From Thiocapsa bogorovii (lineage in GTDB: Bacteria > Pseudomonadota > Gammaproteobacteria > Chromatiales > Chromatiaceae): a stretch of 64,000 nt of DNA. The notes below the pieces were generated by a model. That model worked only from the letters and a program-made list of their open reading frames with translations. It was not told the DNA's origin and searched no databases. Position 1 is the stretch's first letter, and every line of letters begins with the position of its first letter. The stretch is from assembly GCF_021228795.1 (NCBI RefSeq), contig NZ_CP089309.1:4399501-4463500 (forward strand). The letters are read 5' to 3'. This document shows, piece after piece, positions 1 through 8,953 of this stretch. The translations under genes were made by a program, and so were the position numbers.

Positions 1-161
1 CGCAGTCCACCGGCGCCGGTGCAGGGCTCCGTGGACTGCGTTCGCCCTCGTCCACCCGACGGGCCGACAACCTAATCGCTAACCAAATTCATCGGTTGGA
101 TTGATTTACTGAATAACTGCTTTACTATACCGGGGAAACAGACCTTCAGACTTGGTTGCCC

Positions 162-1286
162 ATGCGTTTCCTCTCTTCCCTCGGCATACTGCTTTCGGTG
201 ATCCTCGTCGCGGGCTGCGGCTCGCAATCGACCCGGCCCGGCGACATCTCCGAGGGCTCGGCCTATCCGATGATTCCGGCGTCCGGCTCGGTCGCCGTCA
301 CGGGCGATTTCGCCGGCTATCCGGGCGTCGATCCCTTTATTCGTCGCATGCAGCAGCAGGGCTTCGCGCCGAACCAGGTCGCCGCCATCCTCTCCGGTGC
401 CAAACGCGAGCAGTGGATCATCGATGCGATGGATCGTCAGGCCCCACGGCGGAGTACCGGGCCCAACGGCGCCTGGACGCGCTACCGCGCCAAGTTTCTG
501 ACCCCCGACAACATCGCCAACGGGGTACGGTTCTGGCAGAAAAACGAGGCGGCGCTCAAGCAGGCGAGCGCGCGTTACGGCGTGCCGCCGGAATACATCG
601 TCGCCATCATCGGTGTCGAGACTCGCTACGGCGGTTATGTGGGCAAGACCCGTATCGTCGATGCCCTTTCGACCCTGGCCTTTGCCTATCCGCGCCGCGC
701 CGATTACTTCTCGGGCGAGCTCGCCTCCTTCCTGGTCATGACCCGGGAAGAGGGCATCGACCCCTTCGGTCCGCGCGGCTCCTACGCCGGCGCAATGGGC
801 CTCGGGCAGTTCATGCCCTCGAGCTTTCGGGACTATGCCGTGGACTTCGACGGCGATCGTCATCGGAACCTCTGGCACCCCGCGGATGCTATCGGCAGCG
901 TCGCCAACTACTTCAAATCACATGGATGGCAGGCGGGCGAGCCAGTGGCCGTGCGGGCGAAGGTGCAATCCCCCGCGGCGGCTCGGGCGATGAAGACGGG
1001 CTACGATACGCGCTACGGAGTGAAGGAGCTGGCGGGTCGAGGGATCGTGCCGGCAGGCGCCTTCCGCGGCGTCTCCAAAGTGAGTCTGCTCGAATTGGAC
1101 GTCGGCACCGGCTACGAATATTGGCTGGGGTCGCAGAATTTCTACACCATCACCCGCTACAACCACAGCACCTACTACGCGATGGCCGTGCATCAACTCG
1201 CTCGCGCCATTGCGGATCGCAAGGGCGTGCCGAGCGGGGCGCGCCTGTCGTCTCTCCCGGATGTCGCCTCCGAGGCACGGCTCTGA
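162..1286 (+). CDS. mltB: Lytic murein transglycosylase B (lipoprotein)
   Basis: Membrane-bound lytic transglycosylase that cleaves the MurNAc-GlcNAc bond in peptidoglycan. The ATG at 162 gives 374 residues beginning with a lipoprotein signal: a hydrophobic stretch followed by lipobox VAGC with the lipidated Cys at residue 19. A TTG two codons upstream is less likely. The SLT/MltB domain fills residues 50-350, with the catalytic Glu in GVETRYGG (about residue 153) and the downstream GAMGLGQFMPSS motif. Length is normal for MltB. It stands alone, convergent with yjbQ. Family assignment is firm; the exact subgroup is not determined. Confidence 0.95.
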   Translation: MRFLSSLGILLSVILVAGCGSQSTRPGDISEGSAYPMIPASGSVAVTGDFAGYPGVDPFIRRMQQQGFAPNQVAAILSGAKREQWIIDAMDRQAPRRSTGPNGAWTRYRAKFLTPDNIANGVRFWQKNEAALKQASARYGVPPEYIVAIIGVETRYGGYVGKTRIVDALSTLAFAYPRRADYFSGELASFLVMTREEGIDPFGPRGSYAGAMGLGQFMPSSFRDYAVDFDGDRHRNLWHPADAIGSVANYFKSHGWQAGEPVAVRAKVQSPAAARAMKTGYDTRYGVKELAGRGIVPAGAFRGVSKVSLLELDVGTGYEYWLGSQNFYTITRYNHSTYYAMAVHQLARAIADRKGVPSGARLSSLPDVASEARL

Positions 1287-1340
1287 GGCGGACGTACGCG
1301 CACCAGGCGTCTTCGCCGAGCAGCGCGGCGAAGCCTGATC

Positions 1341-1757
1341 TCACTCGCCCTGGATGGTTAGGGTGATCCGGCGCTGGTGGCCTCGCGTGCGGTGCTCGTA
1401 TAGATACAGACCCTGCCAGGTGCCGAGCGCACAGGTGCCCCCGCTGATCGGAAGCGTCAGCTCGACTTGAGTGAGGATGGCGCGGATGTGGGCGGGCATG
1501 TCGTCCGGTCCCTCGTCGCTGTGCTCGAAGCGCCGGTCGCCGTCCGGGACCAATCGGGCCATGAAGGACTCGAGGTCGCTCCGTACCGTCGGGTCGGCGT
1601 TTTCGCAAAGGATCAGGGATGCACTGGTGTGATGGACGAAGACGTGACAGAGTCCGATCCGGACACCGGAGGCCCGAACCTGTTCCTGGAGGTTCCGCGT
1701 GATGTCGTAGGTGCCGCGACCTTTGGTGATGACCGAGAGTGATTTTTGAAGGATCAT
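1341..1757 (-). CDS. yjbQ: YjbQ/UPF0047 family protein
   Basis: Small cytosolic protein of 138 residues in the UPF0047/YjbQ family, whose members have weak thiamine-phosphate synthase activity; the physiological role is unclear. Visible family signatures are HVFVHHTSASLILCENAD in the middle and GTWQGLYLYEHR near the C terminus, with the His residues that bind metal. Full length. It is convergent with mltB and divergent from recG, with about 250 bp of non-coding sequence before recG. Confidence 0.93.
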   Translation of the reverse strand: MILQKSLSVITKGRGTYDITRNLQEQVRASGVRIGLCHVFVHHTSASLILCENADPTVRSDLESFMARLVPDGDRRFEHSDEGPDDMPAHIRAILTQVELTLPISGGTCALGTWQGLYLYEHRTRGHQRRITLTIQGE

Positions 1758-2004
1758 GGGGTTGGGTCAACGGTTGTTGAAGATCGACGCCTTCGCACAC
1801 CGGCAGAACACGACGACGGATGCCCGAATGAATCCCGATTGGCGGTTCGATTGCATCCGTTGACGGTGTCCGACCGACGCGACGCGTCATCTGGGTACCG
1901 CTCGGGCACTGAATACCCATTGCGCCCCGGAATCACCACCGCCTAAAAACGAGGGTTTGAACCGCAACGCCGCAAGGGGCGCAGAGACAATAGTAGGTTA
2001 AACC

Positions 2005-4128
2005 TTGACCGACAATGCCCCGGGGTCGTGCGAGAATCCATCGCTTCCGACCCCTTCGCTCGACACCATCCCGGTGGAGCGGCTCAAACGGGTCGGTCCG
2101 CGCGTGGCCGAGCGTCTCGGCAAGCTCGGTGTACGCACCGTTCAGGACCTCCTCTTCCATCTGCCCCACCGCTATCAAGACCGCACGCGCTTGGCCGCCA
2201 TCGCCGAGCTGCGAGCGGGCGACGAGGTGCTGGTCGCGGGCGAGATCCGGGAGGCGGAGCTCGCGGGCGGGCGCCGCCGCTCCTTGAAGGTCTGGCTCTC
2301 GGACGGTGGGTTCGGCGGGCTCATGCTGCGCTTCTTCCATTATTCCAGGCAGCAGGTCGACGCCCTCAAGCCCGGCGTTCGGCTGCGCTGCTACGGCGAG
2401 GTGCGGCAGGGGCCAAGCGCCTTGGAGATGGTCCACCCGGAATATCGCATCCAGTCAGAGGAGCCGGTCGCGATCGAAGAGCGCTTGACCCCGCTCTATC
2501 CCTCGACCGAGGGCCTGCAGCAATCCTCCTGGCGCGGTCTGACGGACCAGGCTCTGGCGCTCTTGGCACGACAGGCGCCGCGCGAATGCCTGCCGGACGA
2601 GGTCTTGCGCCCCTTGGGTCTGCCGAGCCTCGTCGAGGCGCTCGCCTATCTGCACCGTCCGCCGTTGGCTGCCGACCCCGTCGATCTGATCGAGCGCCGT
2701 CATCCGGCCTTTCACCGCTTGGCCTTCGAGGAGCTGGTCGCGCATCAGGTCAGTCTGCGACGGTTGCGTGCAGCGCAGCGGGCGATCGTCGCGCCTGTCC
2801 TGGCGGGCGACGGGGCCCTGCGCAAGCAGTTGCTCGATGCCTTGCCGTTCCGGATGACCGCGGCGCAGGAGCGGGTCGTCGCCGAGATCGCGGCCGATCT
2901 GCAGGACGACCGCCCCATGCAGCGTCTGCTCCAAGGCGACGTGGGGGCCGGCAAGACGCTGGTTGCGGCGCTGGCGGCCCTTCAAGCGATCGAGTCCGGC
3001 GCACAGGTCGCCTTGATGGCGCCGACCGAGCTCTTGTCCGAGCAGCATCGACGCGGCTTTGCGGGTTGGCTCGCCCCGCTCGACATCGAGCCCGTCTGGC
3101 TGGTCGGGCGCCACAAGGGCCGTGAGCGTGCCGGGCTGCTCGAGACCATCGCGAGCGGTCGTGCCCGCATGGTGATGGGCACCCACGCACTCTTTCAAGA
3201 CGACGTCGTCTTCTCCGACCTGGGTCTCGTCATCATCGACGAGCAGCACCGATTCGGCGTGCACCAACGCATGCGTCTGCGCGCCAAGGGCGGCGGTGCC
3301 GGCGGTGCGCCGCATCAGTTGATCATGACCGCCACACCCATCCCGCGCTCCCTCGCCATGACCGTCTATGCGGATCTGGATCTCTCTGTGATCGACGAGC
3401 TGCCGCCCGGTCGGACACCCATCGTCACGGTCGCGGTCCCGGACACCCGTCGCGAGGAGGTGATCGCGCGCGTCGAGCAGGCCTGTGCGCAGGGGCGCCA
3501 AGCCTATTGGGTCTGCACCCTGATCGAGGAGTCGGAGGCGTTGGAGTGCCAGGCCGCCGAAGAGACCGCGCGCCAATTGGCCGAGAGCCTACCCGGAATC
3601 CGCATCGGCCTGGTGCATGGGCGTATCAAGGGGCCTGAACGCGAGACGGTGATGGCGGCCTTTGCCTCGGGCGATCTGGACCTTCTGGTCGCGACCACGG
3701 TCGTGGAGGTCGGTGTCGACGTCCCGAACGCCAGTCTCATGATCATCGAGAACCCCGAGCGTCTCGGTCTTGCGCAGCTGCATCAACTGCGTGGCCGGGT
3801 CGGGCGCGGGTCGGTCCAAAGCCACTGCGTGCTGCTCTTCCATCCGCCCCTGTCGATCGCTGCGCGCGAGCGTCTCGGTATCATCCGCGCGGCCGAAAGC
3901 GGTTTCGAGATTGCGGAGCGCGATCTGGCCATGCGCGGTGCGGGAGAGGTTCTCGGCACGCGCCAGACCGGCACCGTGCAGTTTCGTGTCGCCGACCCCC
4001 TGCGCGATCAACATCTGGTCGCCGCCGCCCAGCAGGCCGCCGACCTGATCCTGGCGCGCTATCCCGATCGGGTCGAGCCCTTGATCCAGCGCTGGCTCGG
4101 ATCGCGCGAGCTGTACGGAAGCGTGTGA
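2005..4128 (+). CDS. recG: ATP-dependent DNA helicase RecG
   Basis: Branch-migrating helicase that remodels stalled forks and Holliday junctions. The 707-residue product has the N-terminal wedge/OB domain (helix-hairpin start IPVERLKRVGPRVAERL), Walker A GDVGAGKT at residues 311-318, the DEQH box at 412-415 followed by RFGVHQR, motif III MTATPIPRSLAMT, and motifs V-VI (TTVVEVGVDVPNA, QLRGRVGR). The C terminus is complete. The start codon is a TTG with no strong ribosome site; it is chosen because RecG proteins need about 20 residues before the IPVERL helix. The gene is convergent with the ClC gene, 13 bp apart. Confidence 0.97.
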   Translation: MTDNAPGSCENPSLPTPSLDTIPVERLKRVGPRVAERLGKLGVRTVQDLLFHLPHRYQDRTRLAAIAELRAGDEVLVAGEIREAELAGGRRRSLKVWLSDGGFGGLMLRFFHYSRQQVDALKPGVRLRCYGEVRQGPSALEMVHPEYRIQSEEPVAIEERLTPLYPSTEGLQQSSWRGLTDQALALLARQAPRECLPDEVLRPLGLPSLVEALAYLHRPPLAADPVDLIERRHPAFHRLAFEELVAHQVSLRRLRAAQRAIVAPVLAGDGALRKQLLDALPFRMTAAQERVVAEIAADLQDDRPMQRLLQGDVGAGKTLVAALAALQAIESGAQVALMAPTELLSEQHRRGFAGWLAPLDIEPVWLVGRHKGRERAGLLETIASGRARMVMGTHALFQDDVVFSDLGLVIIDEQHRFGVHQRMRLRAKGGGAGGAPHQLIMTATPIPRSLAMTVYADLDLSVIDELPPGRTPIVTVAVPDTRREEVIARVEQACAQGRQAYWVCTLIEESEALECQAAEETARQLAESLPGIRIGLVHGRIKGPERETVMAAFASGDLDLLVATTVVEVGVDVPNASLMIIENPERLGLAQLHQLRGRVGRGSVQSHCVLLFHPPLSIAARERLGIIRAAESGFEIAERDLAMRGAGEVLGTRQTGTVQFRVADPLRDQHLVAAAQQAADLILARYPDRVEPLIQRWLGSRELYGSV

Positions 4129-4141
4129 ACCCGCACGGTGC

Positions 4142-5884
4142 TCAATAGCGATACGCCGATTCGATCCGCTCCCGCGTCAAGACGCCGTAGATGTGCGTGA
4201 TCCCGGGCGCGATCATCCGCTGCACGTAGAGCGCCTCGGCGCCGCGCGTCTGCATCAGATCGAGCGCCTCTTGGAGGGTCGCCTGGAGATGGATCGGCGC
4301 CAGCTCGAGCCGATTGCCGGGGATCGCGAGCAGGTCGATCTCCTGCGCATCGGGTGTCAACGAAAGGGCGCTCGCCACGGCGATACCGGGCATCAGGTAG
4401 GCCGGTCCGCTGTCCTTGTCGACGATGACCCATTCGGGTCCGTCCGCGACCAGTCGTTCCGCCTGCTTCCGCGTCAAGCGTTGTTCGTGCCGGGCAAAGC
4501 GCGTGTTCATCGCGCCGCCCACGCCGATGCGTCTCAGAAGATGCACCACCGGGTTGGCGCGGTAGTCCAGTCCGTTTGCCCGCAACGTCGTGAGGAAGAG
4601 CGAATCCCGGCCGAACAGCTCCTTGCTGGTCAGCGCAGCCAAGATGATCACCAACATCCCCGGCATGATCACCCCCGGGCTGTGGGTCAGCTCCACGATG
4701 GCGGTCAATGCCGCCAGAGGCGCTTGGAGGCTGGCGCCCATCATGGCCCCCATCCCGAGCAACGCGAAGAAGGCGACCTGATCGGCCTCGACCCCGGTGA
4801 AGGCGACCGCCGCGACACCGACCAGGTTGCCGACGATGGCGCCCATGAAGAGCGCGGGGCCGATGGTCCCGCCCGGGATCCCGAGTCCCACGCTGGCCGA
4901 GGTCGCCAGGAGCTTGAAGAGCAGCAGCAGGAGCAGGAAGCTCCAGGTCAGCGGTTCGGTCAGCAGTCTGCGCAAGGTGTCGTAGCCCAGTCCCATCACC
5001 TCGGGGACCAAGGCGCCGGCGATCCCGGCGATCACCCCGGCCAAGCAGACCCGGCGGAAGAAGCTCAGGCGTTTGCCCCAGCCCGCGATCGTCTTGATCG
5101 ACTGGATGTAGGCCGCCGAGAGTGCGCCGACGAGGAGCCCGAGCACGGCCACCGGGAGCAGCGCGGTCAACGAGGTCACTACCACGGGCGCGACCCGAAA
5201 CACTGGGTCGCTGCCGAAGACGACGACCGACAGGGCATTCGCACTCACCGCGGCCAGGATGATCGGCACGAAGCTCGCGACGCTGTATTCCAACCCCAGC
5301 ACCTCGAGCGCGAAGATCACGCCTGCGAGCGGCGTGTTGAACGACGCCGAGATCCCGGCCGCCGTTCCGCAGGCCGCCATGTTACGGATACTGTTGTTGG
5401 GCAGCGTCAGGAACTGCCCGATCAGACTCCCGCTCGCGGCGCCCAAATAGACATGGGGTCCCTCGCGTCCGACCGAGTGACCGCTGACGATCGCGATCGC
5501 GGCGCCCAAGAACTGAAGCACGAACCCGCGCAGGGTCATGTGTCCCTGGTGATATTCCATGCGCTCCATCACGCGGGCGACGCCGAGCACATAGATGCCC
5601 CGCGCGAACCGCACGAACAGCAGCCCGATCAGCACCGCGCCGAGCAACGGCAGCACCAGACGCACCAGGACCGGCAGCGCCTCGTAGTTCTCTCCGTGAA
5701 CGGGCAGCGTCGTCGCCTGCAGACCCTCGACGGCGAGCCGAAAGGCGACGATGACGAGCCCGGCCGCGACGCCGGTGAGCAGGCCCAGAACAGCCGGCCA
5801 GAAGAGGGCCTCCGGGCGCGAAAGCCGGAGTCTCAGCGACTCCAAGGCGCGATGCAGCCGATTCCCCGATGATGTGCGTCGCAT
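4142..5884 (-). CDS. ClC-family chloride channel/antiporter with CBS domain
   Basis: Inner-membrane ClC protein of about 580 residues. The gating segment GREGPHV carries the Glu equivalent to E148 of E. coli ClcA, and a later GIPGG segment corresponds to the second selectivity-filter helix. Ten or more hydrophobic segments precede a cytosolic C-terminal region of about 130 residues that looks like a CBS module. I prefer the ATG at 5884 because a purine-rich GGGGGA lies just upstream; an upstream GTG at 5920 would add 12 residues. Channel versus H+/Cl- exchanger cannot be decided from sequence alone. Confidence 0.92.
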   Translation of the reverse strand: MRRTSSGNRLHRALESLRLRLSRPEALFWPAVLGLLTGVAAGLVIVAFRLAVEGLQATTLPVHGENYEALPVLVRLVLPLLGAVLIGLLFVRFARGIYVLGVARVMERMEYHQGHMTLRGFVLQFLGAAIAIVSGHSVGREGPHVYLGAASGSLIGQFLTLPNNSIRNMAACGTAAGISASFNTPLAGVIFALEVLGLEYSVASFVPIILAAVSANALSVVVFGSDPVFRVAPVVVTSLTALLPVAVLGLLVGALSAAYIQSIKTIAGWGKRLSFFRRVCLAGVIAGIAGALVPEVMGLGYDTLRRLLTEPLTWSFLLLLLLFKLLATSASVGLGIPGGTIGPALFMGAIVGNLVGVAAVAFTGVEADQVAFFALLGMGAMMGASLQAPLAALTAIVELTHSPGVIMPGMLVIILAALTSKELFGRDSLFLTTLRANGLDYRANPVVHLLRRIGVGGAMNTRFARHEQRLTRKQAERLVADGPEWVIVDKDSGPAYLMPGIAVASALSLTPDAQEIDLLAIPGNRLELAPIHLQATLQEALDLMQTRGAEALYVQRMIAPGITHIYGVLTRERIESAYRY

Positions 5885-5979
5885 CGTGCGCGGTCCCCCG
5901 TTCAGGGCGCGGCGAAACACCCGTGAAAAGCCCCCGGCAGAGTCCGCGCATCATCCCAGATCCGGCCTCCTTCATCCCG

Positions 5980-6092
5980 CCGGCGACCCAACCTCGCGGA
6001 AAAAGCATGACACCGGCGGCCCAACCTCAAGGAAACTCGTGACACCGCTCAGCGGTGTCACGCATGCCCCTGGCGCTCTGCGCCACGTGACG
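5980..6092. repeat. Tandem ~33-bp repeat leading into a 59-bp dispersed repeat
   Basis: Two imperfect direct copies of about 33 bp, each reading CCGGCG.CCCAACCTC and ending in TGACA, occupy roughly 5983-6045. They run into a 59-bp sequence (6035-6093) that recurs with two differences at 24498-24556. The 59-bp unit opens with a short hairpin (arms GTGACACCGC and GCGGTGTCAC, 6039-6061). No ORF is supported here. Confidence 0.75.
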
Positions 6093-6178
6093 CTAAACCG
6101 CGTCCAGAGCGAGATGCTCAATTTCGAGCGAGCTCGACGTTCGGTGCATCCACTGCCCTTGGCGGAGACGCGGTTTAG
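6093..6178. repeat. 86-bp inverted-repeat element, family A copy 1
   Basis: Begins CTAAACCGCGTC (6093-6104) and ends with its perfect reverse complement (6167-6178). Terminal arms match the copies at 6199-6288 and 9930-10018. No coding capacity, so it looks like a small non-autonomous or REP-like element. Confidence 0.7.
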
Positions 6179-6198
6179 AATTTTCTGTTTTTTAATAC

Positions 6199-6288
6199 CT
6201 TAAACCGCGCCGGCTCCGACAATGATCGGAGCCGGCGCGGCCAAGCCAACCCAAAAAACTACGCATACCGCACTGGGCGCGGTTTAAG
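6199..6288. repeat. 90-bp inverted-repeat element, family A copy 2
   Basis: Perfect 13-bp terminal inverted repeat CTTAAACCGCGCC (6199-6211 and 6276-6288). An internal hairpin (GCCGGCTCCGA with its complement, about 6210-6236) could act as a transcription terminator. Its reverse complement aligns along much of its length with the copy at 9930-10018. Confidence 0.8.
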
Positions 6289-6364
6289 TCCGGAGTTACG
6301 AATAAGGCACGCCCTCGGTATATCATTGGCGCTCCGAGCTCAGACTAAGCGGGGGAGTATTTCG

Positions 6365-6766
6365 ATGGATCGCGCGAGTGAAAGCCAAGAGATTTGGGTC
6401 TTTTCGACATTGGTAGTGGGCTTTGCCCTATCGTTCTTGATCGCCGTGGTGCCTCATTACAACGGCGCCTACCGGCTTGAGCCCTTGATGCTGGCGGCCT
6501 GGATGATCCCCTATATCATCCTGTCGGTAATCGTGTGGTTTCTGCGAGGCCCGGTTCGGTTGCGTACCATCCTGGGCGTGGTCTGGATACAGCTGCTCAC
6601 GGTCCTGATTCAGCGGGCCATCCTCGGCGACCCCGATGGCCTGTCGCTGTTTCTGATGCCGCTCGTGACGGCCGTCGGCCTGTTGCTCCTGATCCCTCAG
6701 TTGTGCGGGCGCATGGAGGAGGGGCCGCTCGGTCCGCTCTGCGCGCGGGTCCTGAAGCGCACCTAG
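6365..6766 (+). CDS. Small predicted inner-membrane protein (4 TM)
   Basis: Product of 133 residues with four hydrophobic segments (about residues 10-30, 38-60, 68-90 and 97-117) and few charged residues between. The ATG at 6365 is preceded by GGGGGAG at 7-8 bp, a good ribosome site, so a longer upstream reading is rejected. I do not recognise a family. Its stop codon TAG lies in the CTAG that abuts the short mobile element at 6767, so the last codons may have been changed by the insertion. Confidence 0.7.
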   Translation: MDRASESQEIWVFSTLVVGFALSFLIAVVPHYNGAYRLEPLMLAAWMIPYIILSVIVWFLRGPVRLRTILGVVWIQLLTVLIQRAILGDPDGLSLFLMPLVTAVGLLLLIPQLCGRMEEGPLGPLCARVLKRT

Positions 6767-6868
6767 CGCGGCACGGCAGATGTGTCGAGACCCTTCGTTG
6801 TCGTTGTCGTGATCGACCATCGATACGACAACGATCTCGGACGGTCTCGGAATCTCTAGGCTGCACCA
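6767..6868 (-). mobile_element. Short inverted-repeat element (MITE-like), family B copy 1
   Basis: About 102 bp, homologous in reverse orientation to the 115-bp element at 35982-36096. Shared blocks are CACGGCAGATGTGTCGAGACC at one end, GGTCTCGGAATCTCT at the other, and a central hairpin built from TTGTCG/CGACAA units. The left flank is CTAG (6763-6766); the right flank (TGAG) is degraded. No coding capacity. Confidence 0.75.
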
Positions 6869-6979
6869 TGAGCGACACGCGCCGCCGCGAACCTCGTGGC
6901 GGATTCAGGTGCCGACTGGTTGGCGTCGGGCGGGGTGGGAAATTGAAGCCGCTCCGACGCCCACGCCACTGCGCTCTCG

Positions 6980-7942
6980 TCAGACCAGCCGATAGCGGTC
7001 CCTCATGTCCTGGTAGATCAGGTTCGAGACGCGGCGGATGACGTCCCCTCGACTGCGGATCCAGGCGCCGTAGTTTTCGGCGCGGCTCGGTCGCTCGATG
7101 ATCCCGACCACCGTGTAGGCGCGGTTGCGGCCGCGCCGATCCGGGATCTCGATGACACCCATATCGCCGCAGAGCATCGCCGTCGAGCCGGTCTTGTTGT
7201 AGACCCGGGCCGTCTCGGGCAAGCCGGCCACGCCCTTAGACAGGCGATTGCCGCTGGGCAACCCCATCATGCGCAGCATCTCTTTGCTGTTGGGCATGCG
7301 GCCATCCCAAACGGAGATCAGAAAGCGGCTGTAATCGTGCGCCGAGGCCTGATTCCGGTAGGTCTGCCCGGTCGTCGGGATCTTCTCGACGATGCGGGTC
7401 TCTCGGAAGACGGCGGGCGCGCGCTGCTTCAGGACCAACTCGACATCCGCGGGACCGCGGCGGGACTGGTGCTCGCTGACCAGATCCATGATCTTGTTCG
7501 TGTCCGGGTTGCTGCTGCGTTGGAGCATCCGCTCCATGCTCTTGCGGACCTCGTCGGTGTAGCGGACCTGGCCGCGTTTACCGTCCATCTGGAAGAAATA
7601 CGCCTGTGCGACGAGCGGCTTGATCATGCTCGCGGCTTGTCGCGGCACGCCCTCGTTGATCGAGACGATCTTCTTGCGGGCGGTGAAATCGTAGACCGAC
7701 CAGGAGGTCTTCTCGTTGGGTTGGAGCAGGCCTTGGCGGCGCATGCTCGTCACCAGCTCGACAACCTGGCGCTGCAGCGATCCTCGGTTCGATGCCGCTT
7801 CGGCAAGGCCGGGCACGCCTCCGGCCAAGACTCCCGCGGAGGTCGCGGCAAGTGCCGCAAGAAAGGCACGTCGATCGGGACGAAGCGGGTGCTCGTCCTC
7901 GGCGATCGCCTGTGCATCGACGTCATTGCGCTCGTATATCAT
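6980..7942 (-). CDS. Tat-exported class A beta-lactamase-like serine hydrolase
   Basis: Product of 320 residues. A twin-arginine-type signal (RPDRRAFLAALAATSAG, residues 21-37, then a hydrophobic run to about residue 50) predicts periplasmic export. The body shows penicillin-binding signatures: SMIK (SxxK, Ser105-Lys108), SSN at 143-145 in the SDN position, and KTG at 250-252. These put it in the beta-lactamase2/PBP-like fold. Whether it hydrolyses beta-lactams or acts on peptidoglycan cannot be read from sequence. The ATG at 7942 follows a strong purine-rich site (AAGGGGGGAG). Confidence 0.85.
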   Translation of the reverse strand: MIYERNDVDAQAIAEDEHPLRPDRRAFLAALAATSAGVLAGGVPGLAEAASNRGSLQRQVVELVTSMRRQGLLQPNEKTSWSVYDFTARKKIVSINEGVPRQAASMIKPLVAQAYFFQMDGKRGQVRYTDEVRKSMERMLQRSSNPDTNKIMDLVSEHQSRRGPADVELVLKQRAPAVFRETRIVEKIPTTGQTYRNQASAHDYSRFLISVWDGRMPNSKEMLRMMGLPSGNRLSKGVAGLPETARVYNKTGSTAMLCGDMGVIEIPDRRGRNRAYTVVGIIERPSRAENYGAWIRSRGDVIRRVSNLIYQDMRDRYRLV

Positions 7943-8305
7943 CGGCTCCCCCCTTGATCCGGATTCGGCCTGCGGCCGCCTGCCGGTCCGGGTGAGCAGT
8001 GATTCGGAGCATCCCCGGTCGGCGTCACGAGGCGTCCGCGGGACATGCTTCAGCCTCGGACGTCCCCAAGCGAAAGGCGGTAGCAGTTCGAGACCAAGGA
8101 TAGGCGGGTCCTACCTGAATGGCAAGAAAACGCCGATAAAAAGGCTCGATATGTCAGAAGGATTGAGCCCGTTATTGATGAGAGTTGGAATCAGCCTTGA
8201 CGTTGCCCCCGCGATGCCGAAACCTTGACGGAGGGCGCACCCGGCGCGCGGTCACGGACCGCGACGCCGCTTGTATACCGAGCGCACGTCGACTCGGTAG
8301 AGTCC
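7943..8305. other. Non-coding stretch, no feature recognised
   Basis: The 363 bp between the serine hydrolase and the end of the DsrC-like gene show no convincing reading frame. They presumably hold the promoter of the serine hydrolase. I saw no clear hairpin or repeat. Confidence 0.5.
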
Positions 8306-8665
8306 TTATTGGACGCTTCCGAACGACTTGTCCACCGCGCCCGACGGGGCCTGGAGTCCGGCGAAACGGCAGCCTTGCGCGACCGGACCGCCCGGGAATA
8401 TCCCGTAGAGATATTTCAGTCCGCCGCGACCGTGAAAGGCCTCGTCGAGCGCGTCGTGAAGATCACGCACATTGGGTTTCTCGTGACGTGCGAAAAAGTC
8501 CTGCAACGCCTTGATCATGTCCCAGTGATCGTCGCTCAGCGTTATATCGTCGGCCTGAGCCGCGGCGACCGCCTGCTCGCGCGCCCAGCCCTCCGGGGCG
8601 TCCGGAAACTCGGGGTCGTGCACGACGGAGCCCGGATTCATGATCTCACCCATGCTTTGTGCCAC
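8306..8665 (-). CDS. DsrC/TusE-family sulfur-relay-like protein lacking the C-terminal Cys
   Basis: Product of 119 residues. The family core is clear: LSDDHWDMIKALQDFF, LKYLYGIFPGGP and GCRFAGLQAPSGA. DsrC carries sulfane sulfur between rDsr and partners on two C-terminal cysteines. Here CysB is present (Cys99), but the position 11 residues on, where CysA belongs, is Ala110, and nine extra residues follow. It is therefore a divergent paralogue, perhaps regulatory, rather than the catalytic DsrC. The GTG at 8665 is chosen because AGGAGGT lies 7 bp upstream; a longer ATG reading would ignore that site. Confidence 0.87.
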   Translation of the reverse strand: MAQSMGEIMNPGSVVHDPEFPDAPEGWAREQAVAAAQADDITLSDDHWDMIKALQDFFARHEKPNVRDLHDALDEAFHGRGGLKYLYGIFPGGPVAQGCRFAGLQAPSGAVDKSFGSVQ

Positions 8666-8672
8666 GATCGTT

Positions 8673-8679
8673 ACCTCCT
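8673..8679 (-). promoter_or_regulatory. Shine-Dalgarno AGGAGGT fixing the GTG start of the DsrC-like gene
   Basis: Perfect AGGAGGT on the minus strand, seven bases before the GTG at 8665. It decides the start in favour of a 119-residue product. Confidence 0.85.
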
Positions 8680-8953
8680 GAGAAAAAATGATTGGTCGTC
8701 GTTGCAGTGCTGCAGCCATCGGCAGCGCTGTGCCCGATGCTGCGATCCGGGCGGCCGAGAAGCCGAATCCCAGATCGCGCTCGGTAGGGCATGAGTGTCG
8801 AACCTGAGGAAGGTTCCGTCAACCGCTTCGCTGGATTCCAAGGCGCGCACGCCGGCGTTTCGTGGATTCTCGGCGTGCAAGGCTGGCGAGCCGACCCGTG
8901 GGGGCGCTACCCTATGCACTCCCGAACACATAACATCGATAACGGAGATCGGC

